64,000 nucleotides of DNA. It comes from Lepisosteus oculatus (taxonomy: Eukaryota; Chordata; Actinopteri; Semionotiformes; Lepisosteidae). The notes under the pieces are model-generated. The model did no database searches. It had not been told where the DNA came from and saw only the letters and a program-made list of their open reading frames with translations. The stretch covers positions 4,598,001 to 4,662,000 of the forward strand of contig NC_090723.1 of the NCBI RefSeq assembly GCF_040954835.1. The letters are read 5' to 3'. Both the position numbers and the translations under genes were made by a program. Positions 1 to 23,100 of this stretch are shown here, piece by piece (the stretch's first letter is position 1; each line of letters begins with the position of its first letter).

Positions 1-2704
1 CTTCCCCGCCGGCCTCCTCTCGGGGGCGCTGTGGAGCCACACGGCGGCCGCCGCGCACAAGCAGAGGGCGGAAGAAGGCCTGCGGCTGCGGGGGCGGCTG
101 AAGGAGGAGGCGGCGGCGGTGATGGGCGCCATCGTGGAGCGCTGGAAGGGCCTGCAGGGCTGCAGCCCGCAAGAGTGCATGACTGCTTACCTCAACATCG
201 CCAAGCAGTGGCCAGGCTTCGGCTGCACGCTGTATGAGGTGGACTTCTACATTGTGAGTATTGCTTTCCACTGTCCCGGCCCTAAGGCTGCGGATCAGTT
301 ACTCTGCTTTCCACTTTCCCGGCCCCAAGGCTGCTCATCAGTTACTCTGCTTTCCACTATCTTGGCCCCAAGGCTGCTCATCAGTTACTCTGCTTTCCAC
401 TGTCCCGGCCCCAAGGCTGCTCATCAGTTACTCTGCTTTCCACTGTCCCGGCCCTAAGGCTCAGCATCAGTTACTCTGCTTTCCACTGTCCCGGCCCCAA
501 GGCTGCTCATCAGTTACTCTGCTTTCCACTATCCTGATCTCAAGGTTGCGCATCAGTTACTCTGCTTTCCACTATCCCGGCCCCAAGGTTGCGCATCAGT
601 TACTCTGCTTTCCACTGTCCCGGCCCCAAGGCTGCTCATCAGTTACTCTGCTTTCCACTGTCCCGGCCCCAAGGCTGCTCATCAGTTACTCTGCTTTCCA
701 CTGTCCCGGCCCCAAGGCTGCTCATCAGTTACTCTGCTTTCCACTGTCCCGGCCCCAAGGCCGCTCATCAGTTACTCTGCTTTCCACTGTCCTGGCCCCA
801 AGGCCGCTCATCAGTTACTCTGTTTTCCACTGTTCCGGCCCCAAGGCTGCTCATCAGTTACTTTGCTTGTCATGTTAAGTGCAGCTGTCTCATTTACCCA
901 AGGTAAAGATCTGACGTGTCTTTCTTTCAATCCCCAGAGCTCTACAGGCAGTTTCTCCCAGAAGCTGTGGCTGGGAGTGGCTGCTAAGTCAGTGGCGCTG
1001 TACAGGCAGGGAGAGTCTGAGCCTTTGGAGTCCTTCCCTTATGGACAGATCTGTTCTTACGGAGTGACGGACAACAACACTTTCAAGATCACGGCGGGAG
1101 ACCGGGACCTGCTCTTCGAAACCAGCAAGGTAACTCGCAGGAGCTCGGAGGGCGGACAAAATCTCCAACCTTCCCTTTGTTAAATCCACAGCTCGCCTGC
1201 TGCAGCAGTTCCCTCCCCTCTGTTCCAGTGCTGGGCTTTATCACTGCTCACCAGCGTTAAACTGTGCACTAGGAGCAGGACATGTGCAGGCTTTTATGCC
1301 AGCGAGTTCATTTTTTATCACAAAGGGGGGTGTTTATTCAAAAGTGTTCACATAAAGGTTTAAAGGAGGCAATCTGAAGAGTTGCTCAAACACAATTTAG
1401 GGGACAATGATTTGTTTATTTTTCCAGGTAAACAGAAGGGAGATATCTTACTTAGATATTCTGGTTGGGGTTTGGCTTTGAATGGGTTCGTAGACACATA
1501 AAACACAAACCTGCATTTCCTGTGATGCCCAGCATGAGAAATGCGGTCTAATCTAAATATCGCCCAAGTTGTTCATCTCCACCATACTGTTAAAAAAAAC
1601 TGCATTAGATTTCCACGTTAAGGGCCAATCTGACACACCATATTGAAATTTTGAACATCCATTTTTCCCACTACTAATTACTAGGAAATGGAAGTGCTGA
1701 TTATGTTTTTACCCGTAAATTACAGAGGTTTTTTATAGGTTATAAAAACATTTTAATGACCTCTGATCTCCCCACGAGGCCTTTGTGTAGGAACAAACTG
1801 TCCCTTTCAAGTTGAGAACTGGTTTAGTTCTGCCCACGGGGAACAAAGGCTTCTCTGTGAACTCTTTCGGGCACAAGAGTGGCTTTGATTTTATTTATTG
1901 GTGCAGGAAGATGCGCAGACTGCAGAGCCGCTAGCTGGGAGTATACAGTCATACGGGGCACCGCGACGCCACAGACATGAGCCCCAGCACAGCTGCTCAG
2001 ATGCAGAGAGGCTTAATAGGGGGGACTTGGGTGTCCTGCGCCTTCCAAGCCCTCTTGGAAAGCAAGAGATGTGATCAGGAGACAGACGACTGAAATTCAC
2101 TTCACCATCCAGTGATACCATGGGCAGCATAGTGGGACACAACTGCTCTAGCACCCTTAGCAATAATTCTGTGCTCATTTAACAAGCAAGCAGCCATCTG
2201 CTGGCTGAGAAGTACATTGGCTCTTGGCTGTGGATGTTTTCTCCTGGGCAGCGTTACAGGAGTCCCAGTTATTCAGATAGTGACATGGCCCAGACATAGC
2301 CTGCACTCTGATCAAAGTTAATTGGTGGACTTAGGGACAGGTATTTAAAGCAAAGTAGCTGTACAGTACTAACTGTATACTTAATAAGTAAAATCATAGT
2401 ATTACCAGCTGGAATATGACCACTAAATAAAGGTGGTCAGAATATAATGGAAAAACCAAAGCAAATAAAGGAAAAAAATGTCACGTAAATGAACAAATGC
2501 AGCCTGTCTGAAGTGGGTACTTCTGCTTGAGCCTTGTAGTCCTTTTAACCCTTTTTTGATTTCTTGCAGCTGAATGAAATCGCCCAGCTAATGAACGCCT
2601 ACATCAGCGCAGCGCGCCAACACCAAAGCCAGAAGAGCAGAACAGAGAGAGAGAGCTTCTGTTTGTCACTGCCTGTCCTGGAACTGCCTTCACAACTCAT
2701 TTGA
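1..2704 (+). CDS. plekhh3: PLEKHH3, C-terminal part (partial gene; FERM domain end)
   Basis: The last three coding exons are visible: 2-253 (continuing from beyond the left edge), 938-1129 and 2570-2704, each joined in phase 0 with GT-AG introns (donors GTGAGT and GTAACT; acceptors TCCCCAG and TTGCAG). They encode about 150 residues ending in TGA at 2702. The protein has the end of a FERM F2 lobe (YLNIAKQWPGFGCTLYEV) and an F3/PH-like lobe (QKLWLGVAAKSVALY, then LLFETSKLNEIAQLMNAYI), the pattern found in MyTH4-FERM proteins such as the PLEKHH family and myosin X. The family call is strong. The PLEKHH3 assignment rests on position, because PLEKHH3 lies beside TUBG1 on the opposite strand in human. 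MYO10-like or another PLEKHH member cannot be excluded from this fragment alone. Its first intron is almost entirely a minisatellite. Confidence 0.75.
255..866. repeat. 43-bp minisatellite, about 14 units, filling a plekhh3 intron
   Basis: A tandem array of a 43-bp unit that reads roughly CTGCTTTCCACTGTCCCGGC followed by CCCAAGGCTGCTCATCAGTTACT. Unit starts fall near 261, 304, 347, 390, 433, 476, 519, 562, 605, 648, 691, 734, 777 and 820. The units differ by few substitutions (for example CTATCC for CTGTCC, and GGTTGCGCATC for GGCTGCTCATC), so the array looks recent. It begins only a few bases after the 5' splice site at 254 and occupies nearly 90 percent of the 684-bp intron. Confidence 0.95.
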
Positions 2705-4850
2705 GCACCCACGCCAAGGCCTACAGAAAGGAAGGAAACAGAAGGTGGGCTCTTTTCCACTGATGCCTACCGATGAACTTCACATGGTTTGCTAAACTTT
2801 GCAAAACCTGGAGGTGTTTCTCCAGAGATCCAACAAAAGGTAACATTCTCTTTCATAACAGCAGCGCTTGTGATGTGGTCTTCAGAGTTTATTGATCCTT
2901 GTCACAAAAACTCACACAAGTGTCAGCGGAGCTCCACAGTGCTGTCCCAGATTCTGTGAGAAAAGAAGTTGATCAAATTCTCAAGGTCTTTAACCCAGAG
3001 CTCCAGTTTGCACTCTGTTTCCTGGAGATGTTGATGTAACTGGCCCTGTGAACTTGGGAGGACTAATTCAAGAATTCAAACCAGATGTTGGAGCCGGTAG
3101 CTGCTGGTGTCACTGACAGATCTGACTTTTCCTTTCCTGGAACAAACCTGGGGCACTTTTACAGGGGCACAGAACTGTTGGAGAAACGTGTCTGAAGGTT
3201 ACAGCGAGATATTGGCTCGTAATATTATATGAGAGCTATTGCCATTGCTTTACATCTGAAACAGTATCCTGACAGCTAATAGATCTCCTATTTTTATTCA
3301 GCATAGAATTCACTTAACCACAAAGCTTGTTCAAATCTTAATCAAAATTGAATGAAAGTACTCCTATGTCTCTTGGAAACACTGAATGATACCCTATAAC
3401 TGTTCTTCAGCGTTGACACCAGTTGACCTTAGCTTGTGTGCTATTCCTCAAGTGCAAATTTCAGTGCAGATGAAACACTGAACACCTGACACACTTTCAG
3501 ATGACTTGTTCTGCCTCAAGTTCCCAGGTCAGCAATGAGTGTTCACCAGTAATTTACATAAGATTTTGGCAAAGGCTCAAGACCCAACTGTGGTTTCTGG
3601 TCAGACTATATCCTGGTGCTATCACTGGTCTGTGAATTTCATCATGACTGTTTTTTGGATTTTCACTGCATATACACACTTACTCAATCCAAAATGACCA
3701 ATTGTTAAACTGTCGGTTTCAGTACACATTCGTTGTAACACTGTGAAATTCCGCTCTGGTATATATAGCGTTGTAAATGTTACACTAACACCAGTAGCCC
3801 AGTTAAACAAAACTGAAGCAAGCCACCACATAATAACCTCCTTCTTACACCCGCTGAACTTACCATTTCATTTACAAATAAGGTACAGTAACGAGACTTG
3901 GTAAACTGAAAAGGTTGGTTTTTTTTATTTTTAAACCTAGTTTATATTTGTTTTTCATATAAATCAACTTTTTCTTTAAAAAAAAATACTTAAGAGGGAA
4001 TACTTTTACAATACGTTTTAAGATAAATCTAAAAAATGTTTTGTCCATACTGGCATTTAAAAATCAAAAAAATCAATGCTCCCCCTATAGGCCACGTGTT
4101 GTTACTGTGTTATCTAAACTTACCACTCATAGGCATTGCATAAATCACCCCAAAGCTGTAAGCCATATCTGAATAAGTAGGACCAAATAAATCTTCCCCT
4201 CAACATGTAGAAGCTGCTGAAGTTCTCTCCAGACGACTGGGGCTTTCCAATACTTCCCTTAGAAATAAAGCTCCATTGCAAAACTGTGGAGCAGCCACCT
4301 TGCTAATTGTATGATAATCCATTTAATTAACCGTGTTTAGTTCTTCACCTGGATGGTTAGGATTGGGCCTAGTTTTGGCCCAGAAACTCTGGCAATGCCG
4401 CCTTGCCTGGCTCCTCCTCAGTGGGAGGGACACTGTGGTTTCCTTCCACTCGAAACCAGAGAAATTGCCGTGACGGCACTGGACTTGGTAAACCAGTCCG
4501 GCGCAGCCCCCTCTTTCCTGTGCAGCTCCCAGCCACCCTTCCATTCTTTTGTATGATAACATGCGCCCTGAAGCCCAAGCCTCAGTATTGTCACGGTGAA
4601 GATCTTTCTCTGGAGGAAGACGTGAACCTGCTGTTACACAGCTCAGCTATTGTACAGCCTTCCGCTTGTTTCTATAAAAGCTGCGGGCAGCTTTTTTATC
4701 TGTATAAAAAAAAAGCTTTTTATTTAACTTGTTTGTATGCTGCATGGTATTTTCATTCTATATATATATATGTATAGGCAGTTGCACTATGTTTGTACAG
4801 GTAACTCAGATGTGCAATAATTGAAATGTAATTAATAAAGACAACAGCAT
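2705..4850 (+). other. Probable plekhh3 3' UTR
   Basis: Noncoding sequence after the plekhh3 stop codon, with no convincing open frame. AATAAA-type polyadenylation signals occur near 4263 and again near 4833 (TTAATAAAG). The later one would give a 3' UTR of about 2.1 kb. The exact transcript end is inferred. Confidence 0.45.
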
Positions 4851-5078
4851 CATTACACCAATAATAAGTTTTGGAAGTGTCTTATTCATAATTGAGGTTA
4901 GCAGAGAATACCTGAATGTACTATGTTTTTTTTTCAATCTGATCACACATGGCTTCCTTAATACCATTTGGCCATTCATATTTGTTCTGTAAAGTATTTG
5001 CAGTCTCATGTAGACAATATAACGATTGTTTTGTTTGGTTTCTGTTAACAGCAGACATTTTTTTAATGTCTTTCCCAC

Positions 5079-5140
5079 TCTCCCTTCCAGCTACTGACCA
5101 GGCTCACAGCTGCTGAGCTTCAGTGGGATGCCAGTTGTAT
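5079..5140 (-). repeat. Isolated 5S-like head of the SINE family
   Basis: The sequence CTACTGACCAGGCTCACAGC followed by TGCTGAGCTTCAGTGGGATG matches the head region of the full SINE copy at 54751-55144. That head resembles the reverse complement of vertebrate 5S rRNA around its internal promoter. No SINE body or tail accompanies it here, so it is a fragment. Confidence 0.6.
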
Positions 5141-6964
5141 AGACACCTCTAATTAAAAAGCTTACAGCTGCAGATATTGATATGCATAGGTGAAATGTCT
5201 CAAAACAGATTTTTCCATATTGCTTACTTTTACCTTTTTTAAAACTGCATCATACAGTTGAGGCAATGAAAGCCCCATCCTCATGACATCAGATCTGGAG
5301 TCATTAAAAGGGCACAGGACTAAATTAAATTATTAAAATATATACAGTACACTTACTATTAAAATCTAATGAGAGGAATTATCCTGGAGCTATTCTTCAT
5401 GGATTATGCTCTTGCATGCCAGGGCATACCACAACATTTAAAGAACTTCCAAACCACCCACGAGTCTCGCATATTAATTAGGGAGATTGCAAAAGTCTTT
5501 GTTAAGAATCTTATACTAGACATAATGAATCCACAAAACAAGCTGGCTGACCATCACATATATATATACACACAATTGCAATTCGATTAAACAAGGTGTC
5601 AAAATCAAACCCTAACCCAGACTTTACTCCATTCATTATTCCCATTAGAGTGGGAACCCACAGCTTCAGGGCACAGTTAGACATAAGAAACGTTGGGAAA
5701 AAAAATATATATATTTCAGAAGTGTTATATGCAATTTAATTTGCATTGTGAAACTGGGAAAGCCCTTTCATAAGTTAAAATCTATTTAACTACGATCAAA
5801 GTGCAGAATGTGTAATCGGATTGCTAAACACAGCCCTGCCAGGGGAATTCGTGGGCAATCCATTGCAGGACAGAGACAGATGTCAGGATTCTCATCACAC
5901 AACAATCCTGCAAACGCATATAAAAGAACAAATTTGAATTACAGCAACATTTATTTAAATAGAAAAAGAACACTGACTCCAGATATACATGTTTGATCTG
6001 AGAATGCTCTCAGATAAAACTACATTTGTTTTACCTTTAAGTCAACAAATCACTAAACTGTGCACATCATCATGTAAGCCTAGATATATTTTTACCCCCC
6101 AACATGTAACAATATATTTTGCAAAAATGACATGACTGAAGTAGTTTGGTTTGAAGTATTGTGAACTTGCATATTCAGAACGTCAAAGGCTACTTAAATA
6201 TAAGTTTCAAGGGTGCTGGTGTCAGCCTTATTAAATCTGATCAATATTATCCTTGTATTCTTAAACAGTCCACTCCTGACTATGAAACTTTGCTGGTTTT
6301 CTTTGCTGATAAACCTGTTTACTCAATTTGTCATCAGAATTACCTCATCTGTAACAACCTTGTTTCAACATACTTAAACCAAACAAAAGAACAGAACCTC
6401 TCCTACTTAGGGCCTTTCACATAAGAAAACACCAACATGACATCTTCATTTTTATTATGCACAAAAAACATCAAGTTATCAAGTTACCTGAATGAGTTGT
6501 CGAGGCCGTATGGTGCGCTAGAATTTAAAAATAAATCTGATTTTCATTTCAGTATTCTCATTGACGGTATCAACAATCATATGGCAGAAAGGTGTGAAAT
6601 GTGACATGGTTATTTAAACATATCACAGAATAAAAATCCCCCAAGGCCTGTATTAAATTCTTGAGCCAAACTCCTTACCTATGCACACAACTGTAAAGGA
6701 AGAGATTAAATAGGCCTCATGCTTTGCACTGATAAGAGGGCGTGCACAATTAGGCATGGCAGATATACAGTATAAAGCTTATATGCTATAAAATCTCTTT
6801 ATTACAATTGTGAGGGCAGAAAAACACTAGGTCAATTTCTACTGCTTTGCCTTACTGCTCAAGAAAAGTGCTACAATATGCAACCCCATCTCGTCTTTTT
6901 TAATAAAGTGGACGCCTGGGGCAGGCTGCTGAACAATAGATACGGCACTTCCTGCTCTGTTATT

Positions 6965-7300
6965 TTCCTACAACATATCTCCCCCTGCGAGGGCTTTTTT
7001 CCCCCCTACGGACATGTGCGCGACTTCTCCCACTGCGCAGCCTGGAGCTACGGAGGGCGAGCGCGCACGTGCAGGAGGAAGGGAGCCGAGGCGATTCCGA
7101 AAGCTCGGGCTCTACATTCTGTTCCGTCGGGAGGAACGGGTTTTTCCAGCCGCGGGGGCTGCACGGGCCTGTCGTCTCTCTTGTTCCTGCAAAAGAAGGC
7201 AAAAGCAACGAGGCGAAGCGCTCAAGGGGGACGGGACTCACGGGACCCCCTTCCTCAGCAAGGGAGACAGAGCAGACTTGGAGAAACCAACCAAGGCAGA
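6965..7300. promoter_or_regulatory. CpG-rich island just downstream of tubg1
   Basis: By eye this block has CpG density far above its surroundings and contains an E-box (CACGTG at 7066-7071), several GCGC/TGCGCA motifs and G-rich runs. It begins about 200 bp beyond the tubg1 stop codon and lies around its presumed poly(A) site. A CpG island at the 3' end of a gene often marks an alternative or antisense promoter, but no downstream exon was identified on either strand. Confidence 0.45.
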
Positions 7301-7447
7301 TCTGCAGAAAATGGTTCATTCCTCTTCGTGTGTAACCTGCCGTTACCTCCACCATGGACGGATGTTATTTCGGATCTCCCTGGGCAGGTAGTTATACGGG
7401 TTGAGAAGGAGTCACAGGGTGGGGGGAGGGGATGGGGGGGTTTCTTC

Positions 7448-7453
7448 TTTAAT
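7448..7453 (-). terminator. tubg1 poly(A) signal candidate (ATTAAA)
   Basis: TTTAAT on the plus strand reads ATTAAA on the tubg1 strand, about 50 bp past the stop codon. This is the common variant signal and would give a very short 3' UTR. Confidence 0.4.
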
Positions 7454-7500
7454 GTCACGAAAACGGCACGGGGGTGCCCCGCCGGAGAGGGGGGGGGCGG

Positions 7501-18341
<10,841 letters not shown>

Positions 18342-18768
18342 CTTCTCTCATTAGTGGATCGTCCAACGTGTTTTCCAAACTGATCGGACACAGGACAATC
18401 AGTTACAGTTGTGTCAACAGCAAGTGCCGTGTCCCGCTTAGCAACCCCCTGAAAGCGCTCAATCGCCGCCAGACCCACTGCGCCTGCGCCTCGCTTGAGG
18501 AGCCGTGTTGTTTTTCCGGTTTCAATAACTTTATTGATAACTTAATAACTTTACATGCAAAAACCAGTCACTGTGGCATCACGCATTTTTGAATGGGCTG
18601 GGACGACGTATTTCAGCTAAACGTTAAAGACAGAACAATTATACACCGAGAAATAAACTCGTTCAATAATGTTAATAGAAATGTTCACTCGTGTTTTAGA
18701 TGTTTGCGTTTTCATGTGACTGTTAATTTTTCTGGAAATGATGTATATCCACGAATAAGAGTATTAAA

Positions 18769-18822
18769 GCTTTATTTTATATTGCGCCTTTTAAAGGCTC
18801 TTTTCAAAGCGCCTTACAGGAA
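18769..18822 (-). repeat. LINE/SINE-type 3' tail fragment
   Basis: ATATTGCGCCTTTTAAAGGC followed by TCTTTTCAAAGCGCCTTACA resembles the conserved tail of the SINE copies in this window but differs enough to be another subfamily. Only the tail is present. Confidence 0.4.
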
Positions 18823-18940
18823 AAATAGAAAAGCATAGTTAAAACAAATGAAAACCGTAAGACAGGAGATACCAAAATTGGCACTGTAGTAGAAAATGCA
18901 ACAGGAACAAGACACAGACACCAAATAAATAACCCCCCTC

Positions 18941-19145
18941 TATGAATTGGCTACATTACTCAGCTCTCCTCTCCACTGATATCTGATGTGTGGGGAGCAT
19001 TCTGGCGCACTATGGCTGCCGTCGCATCATCCAGGTGCTGCTGCACACTGGTGGTGGTGGAGGGGATCCCCATTACCTGTAAAGCGCTTTGAGTGGAGTG
19101 TCCAGAAAAGCACTATATAAGTGTAAGCAATTATTATTATTATAA
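18941..19145 (+). mobile_element. 5S-derived SINE, 5'-truncated, between tubg1 and retreg3
   Basis: Plus-strand copy of the same family: body segment GGCGCACTATGGCTGCCGTC, then CCATTACCTGTAAAGCGCTT, then AAGCACTATATAAGTGTAAG and (ATT)n. The head is missing, as expected of incomplete target-primed reverse transcription. Confidence 0.8.
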
Positions 19146-19898
19146 ATACAAGCAGATACACCAAAGCCTTTCTGAAGGATGCCTATATTGCCATCTTTAT
19201 ATCTAATAGACAAACATATGTAGAGTGAATTTATGAACCATCTCTATTTTTCACAAAGTCGATACGAAAGGTGTACATTACGATAGAAATACAGGGGGGG
19301 CGTCTCGTGGCACTAATGCACCAAGCCATTTTCATAATTAGCCCGGCTTCAAGTTGTTGTTGGTTTTTTTTTTCGTGCATTAAGTTATTAATAATTTACA
19401 GCCAGGGAAACTGCCACGGGGGGGGGTCTCGCTCTGCACAACGGAGCCGCGCGCCTCCGACTGGCTTGCGCTGCGCGTTCGGAAGACGCCAGGGCGAGCG
19501 CTACGGCGAATGCACGCGTACGGCATTTGAGTAAGCAAACACCAGCGCTCCTGATCCCGCTTACGCCATATTGGGAGTACGCAAGGGACGATTCAAAAAT
19601 TACCGATGACCCCTTCCAACGGCAGGAGATCGTGACTGCGGGCGAACAGGGGAGGGGAAGAGGTGGGGGGGGTGAAAAAACCCAACACGATCGCATCAAT
19701 GGGAGTTTCCTTGATCCCGGGAAGTGCTGGAGAAGCCCGCACATGCTGAGCCTTTTCTGTCCTGAGGATTTAGAGGGAAAACAAAACCCACACACCTGCA
19801 GATGAGCACCTTTTGCGATCAGGACACAGACCTGGGGCGACACAGAATGACAGTGCCTGGCTTGGGCACGTCTTAAAATTAACCAGGTTTAGCTGTCA

Positions 19899-19920
19899 CG
19901 GTTGTTGTTGTTGTTGTTGT
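19899..19920. repeat. (GTT)n microsatellite
   Basis: Roughly seven GTT units upstream of retreg3. Confidence 0.85.
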
Positions 19921-20087
19921 GGGTTTTTCTTTTAACAAGACACTGTCGTTCGCATCTGTGAGCTGGCCGTGTGACCCGTAACTCGGATACTGCTGGATCC
20001 CCCTTCCCGAGGTGGGAGACTCCGGTCTGAAGCAATCGATTTAAAAAAAAATCATACTCGAGGGTTAAGGGTCCGTTGCTGGGGTGC

Positions 20088-20153
20088 GCGTGTGTGTGTG
20101 TGTGTCGGGGAGGCGGGTGATCAACATAATCTACGTGCAACACACACACACGC
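20088..20153 (+). promoter_or_regulatory. (TG)n/(CA)n stem-loop just upstream of the retreg3 start codon
   Basis: GCGTGTGTGTGTG at 20088-20100 is the exact reverse complement of CACACACACACGC at 20141-20153, separated by 40 bases. The stem ends 12 bases before the ATG at 20166. If the transcript begins upstream of 20088, the 5' UTR would carry a 13-bp hairpin. The DNA itself is alternating purine-pyrimidine and could adopt Z-form. Confidence 0.6.
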
Positions 20154-20165
20154 AAAAAAAGAAAA

Positions 20166-23100
20166 ATGGCGGAAGACCAAACGAAAGCGGCGCCGGGGGC
20201 TGGAAGTGTGGGGCTGCGGAGCCGGCCGGGCTCCAGCGAGAGGGACAGCCAGGTCCGAGCGGCCGCGGCCCCTCTGCTGGACACCCTGGGGCCCTACGAG
20301 CCCGTGCTGACCTACCTCCAGTCGGTGCTGGTGTGGGACAAGCCGCTGCACAGCGCCGCGCTGTACCTGCTCGTCAACGCGGCGTTCTGGTGAGTACAGC
20401 CCTCGGCAGGAGGGAGGTGACAGAGACCTTTCACTTAAAAACGATAGATCTGTCCTCCCCCCAGCTGCTTGCGCATGCCGTGGTAATTGGGAGTTATGGG
20501 TCGTCAATTTGAGACGATAAACGGGCGTCTCGGTGGAGGGTGTGTTGTGGGAATCCATTAAACTCGGGTGCGTCGCCTTGCCTTCATTTCAGGATAAGGG
20601 ACTGTGCAGGTTCTTGCACGTTAAGATACAGTAGGGTTGCAAATCCCGTCTCCCTCGCCCCTCCTTCTTGTGCTGACTTGCGGGTCCAACCGGATCATTT
20701 TGTTTCCAGTTGGGAAGCAATTGAGCAGGTACCAGGATTTGACAGTCCCGGTCTGTGCTTCAGGGTGAACCCGCGACAGTAGGTACTACTTCCTGTGGGT
20801 TTCTCTGTCGTCTTGAAAGATCGGGTAGTTTCAAGGTTAGGCCAAGAACAGTGCATCACGGTTTTACACTGGGATCTTCTGCACCAGTGCAGCTAAATGT
20901 AAACCAGTTCGGGTGGGGAGCTGCGTCAGCATGCGTAGCCTGCAAAAGAACGAACAGTAGGTTTATTCCGTGCTGAAAAGAGGAGAGAGAAACCACAACG
21001 TCTGGGCTGTGGAGTCTTCTTTGGGTGTCAAATTTAAAGCAGCACAGCATTTCAAAGTGATAATGTTCCTCTAGGGCTGTGAGCCCAGGAACTCTAGTGG
21101 TTCGGTTCTGTAGGGGGTGGGTTTTGAAAAATCAGAGGATACAATGTCAGGAGACGGGGACAGGACTATGACTAGAGTCAATGATGAAGAAGGGGTTAAA
21201 TTCCAAACTGTAGTGATCTCAGGATTGGTTAACTTTTAAGAGATGTCTACTGTATAATTTTGTGAACAACCGCAGATGCATAAAGATCTAGATTCCGAAC
21301 CACAGCTCTATATGAGAATGATATAAAAAAAAAAGTTTTGTTTTTTTTCCTGGGACACTCTGCTTTCTGCTCATGATCATCAGCCCAAGGCAAGGCAGAG
21401 TGGGGAAGTGATGCTCAGAGCTCAGGCATGTGAACTTTATTTGATTAACCAGTCTGACAGTCATCTGTGTCACAGCGCATTTTCAGTAAGCAAACTGCAT
21501 CTCAGTGCAGTGCTGGAGAAGCACTTTATCTCATGTGCCAAGAAAAGCTGGTGCAACGACATTTTTTTATCCCAGTATATTTTCTAAAAATAAGATAAGT
21601 GCATTTCATAACTGAGGTTTGGAAAAGCAGGAGGAAAACGCGGCGTCTTTGTTGCATGTGAAATTGTGGGATACTATGCAGAATTCCAGTAACGCCTTAG
21701 ATAAGCAAACTAATTAAGTTTACTCTACTTCATGATATAGCAGTAATTGGAGTTTTTGTTCCTCTGATATTTATCAGTGTACTAGTGTAGTTTTTGGTAA
21801 ATTGTAAATTAATTGACAGAACTGTGAAACGTGTTTCAGTAGTGCCTGTGATTTCTATTAAACGTCATGCACTATGGAATGGTCAGTGCTTTGATAAAAG
21901 CATATCCTTGCTTTACATAGACAAAAACTAAACAAATAATATTGACAATGCATAGAAATTTAACAACACTATATGTTGATGCACTGTCTCTGCCTCACAT
22001 TTAAGGGAACTAATGTGCTATCCCTCTACCACAGCAAAAATAATGAAGAGTCATCCAGTGGGACAGCAGAACTTGAATATCACCCAAGACATTGCCTACA
22101 GTTCCTAATTATTTGAGAAAGGGTGCCATTGATAGCTTCAGTATTTGTCTGTGTCAGGGAAGTAAAGGCTTTAGGATCTCCTTTGTGAATGGTTAACAAA
22201 TTGCAGTGTGTTATTAATTGACAGCTTTTACAATGTTAAAATACAGAATCACGCATCCTTTTTTTCCCCTGCATAAGCAGTGTTCTTCATTGTTCAGGCG
22301 TGTGACACTGAGTCTACCCTAAGCATTGCCAAAGCGGTCCTAAGCCATTAATTTCCACTCATTCACTTACAATAATTGATTCCCTGACACGCGAGGCTGG
22401 GCTAAATTTCTTGTGCCCAGAAAGGAAACTTACATAAAAACCTGAATTACTAAATGCTTAAACAAAGCTGGAAGGTGCAGAATGTGAACCCGCTTCAATT
22501 TAATTTCCCACTTGCCATGGAACCTTGTCTGATATATTTTGAATTACTGTTGTAGCGTGACCCAGTGAGAAGTCTGTTGGCATGACTTTGTGTGGTTTGT
22601 TTTTTGTTTGCCCGGGAAGTCATTGCCTAACCTGTGAGCTTGTGCAGTCCAGGGGGATTTCCATCCCATTTCTTCACAGTATTACCTTTTTCTAGATTTT
22701 TTTGGGGGACACAAATAGCTTGTTACCAACCTGCCTGTTGAGTTCTCCAACCAGCTAGCCCGGTCGTGCCTCTTGAAAAATGCACCTGTGATGCTTCCTG
22801 TACTATAAAGCTTGGTCTCTGCTGAGGACAAAATTGCACTGAAAGTATAAGGAAGAGCAGGAGTGCTTGTCACTGATATTATAGGCCCATACACTCCCAG
22901 ATCAACCAGGACCAGGACCTGGTGGAGTTCCTTGGTGTGGACTATTTTGAAACTCCTCCTTTACCCTGTGCAGACATGACTGGTCTGAACAGTGAGGTGC
23001 CTTCTGTACCAGCAAGGAAGGGCAAGTTAGCAAACCCGGAAACACATCTGCACAGTGGGAGCTCTGAGGATCTCACCTGTAATGCAGTGAAGCCTCTGGA

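Larger units (their letters stand above)
4860..7440. other. Convergent intergenic spacer between plekhh3 and tubg1
   Basis: No gene is recognisable. The stretch is AT-rich up to about 6900 and holds a SINE head fragment at 5079-5140. It then changes abruptly into a CpG-rich block at about 6965-7300, annotated separately. Confidence 0.5.
18342..20165. promoter_or_regulatory. Divergent tubg1-retreg3 promoter interval
   Basis: The two start codons are 1.8 kb apart, head to head. The tubg1 side (18420-18510) is CpG-rich and has TGCGCCTGCGCC at 18479-18490, resembling an NRF1 site. The retreg3 side has CpG-rich patches at about 19430-19520 and from 20080 into exon 1. A SINE copy and a second LINE-like tail lie between them, so the spacer has been enlarged by insertions. 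The transcription starts themselves are not visible. Confidence 0.55.

Noticed and set aside
261-906. Long open frames over the plekhh3 intron
   Set aside because: They consist only of the 43-bp minisatellite in translation, so they show repeat structure and not a protein.
4403-4777. A 124-codon open frame in the plekhh3 3' UTR
   Set aside because: Composition and sequence show no domain or start context, and it lies within probable 3' UTR.
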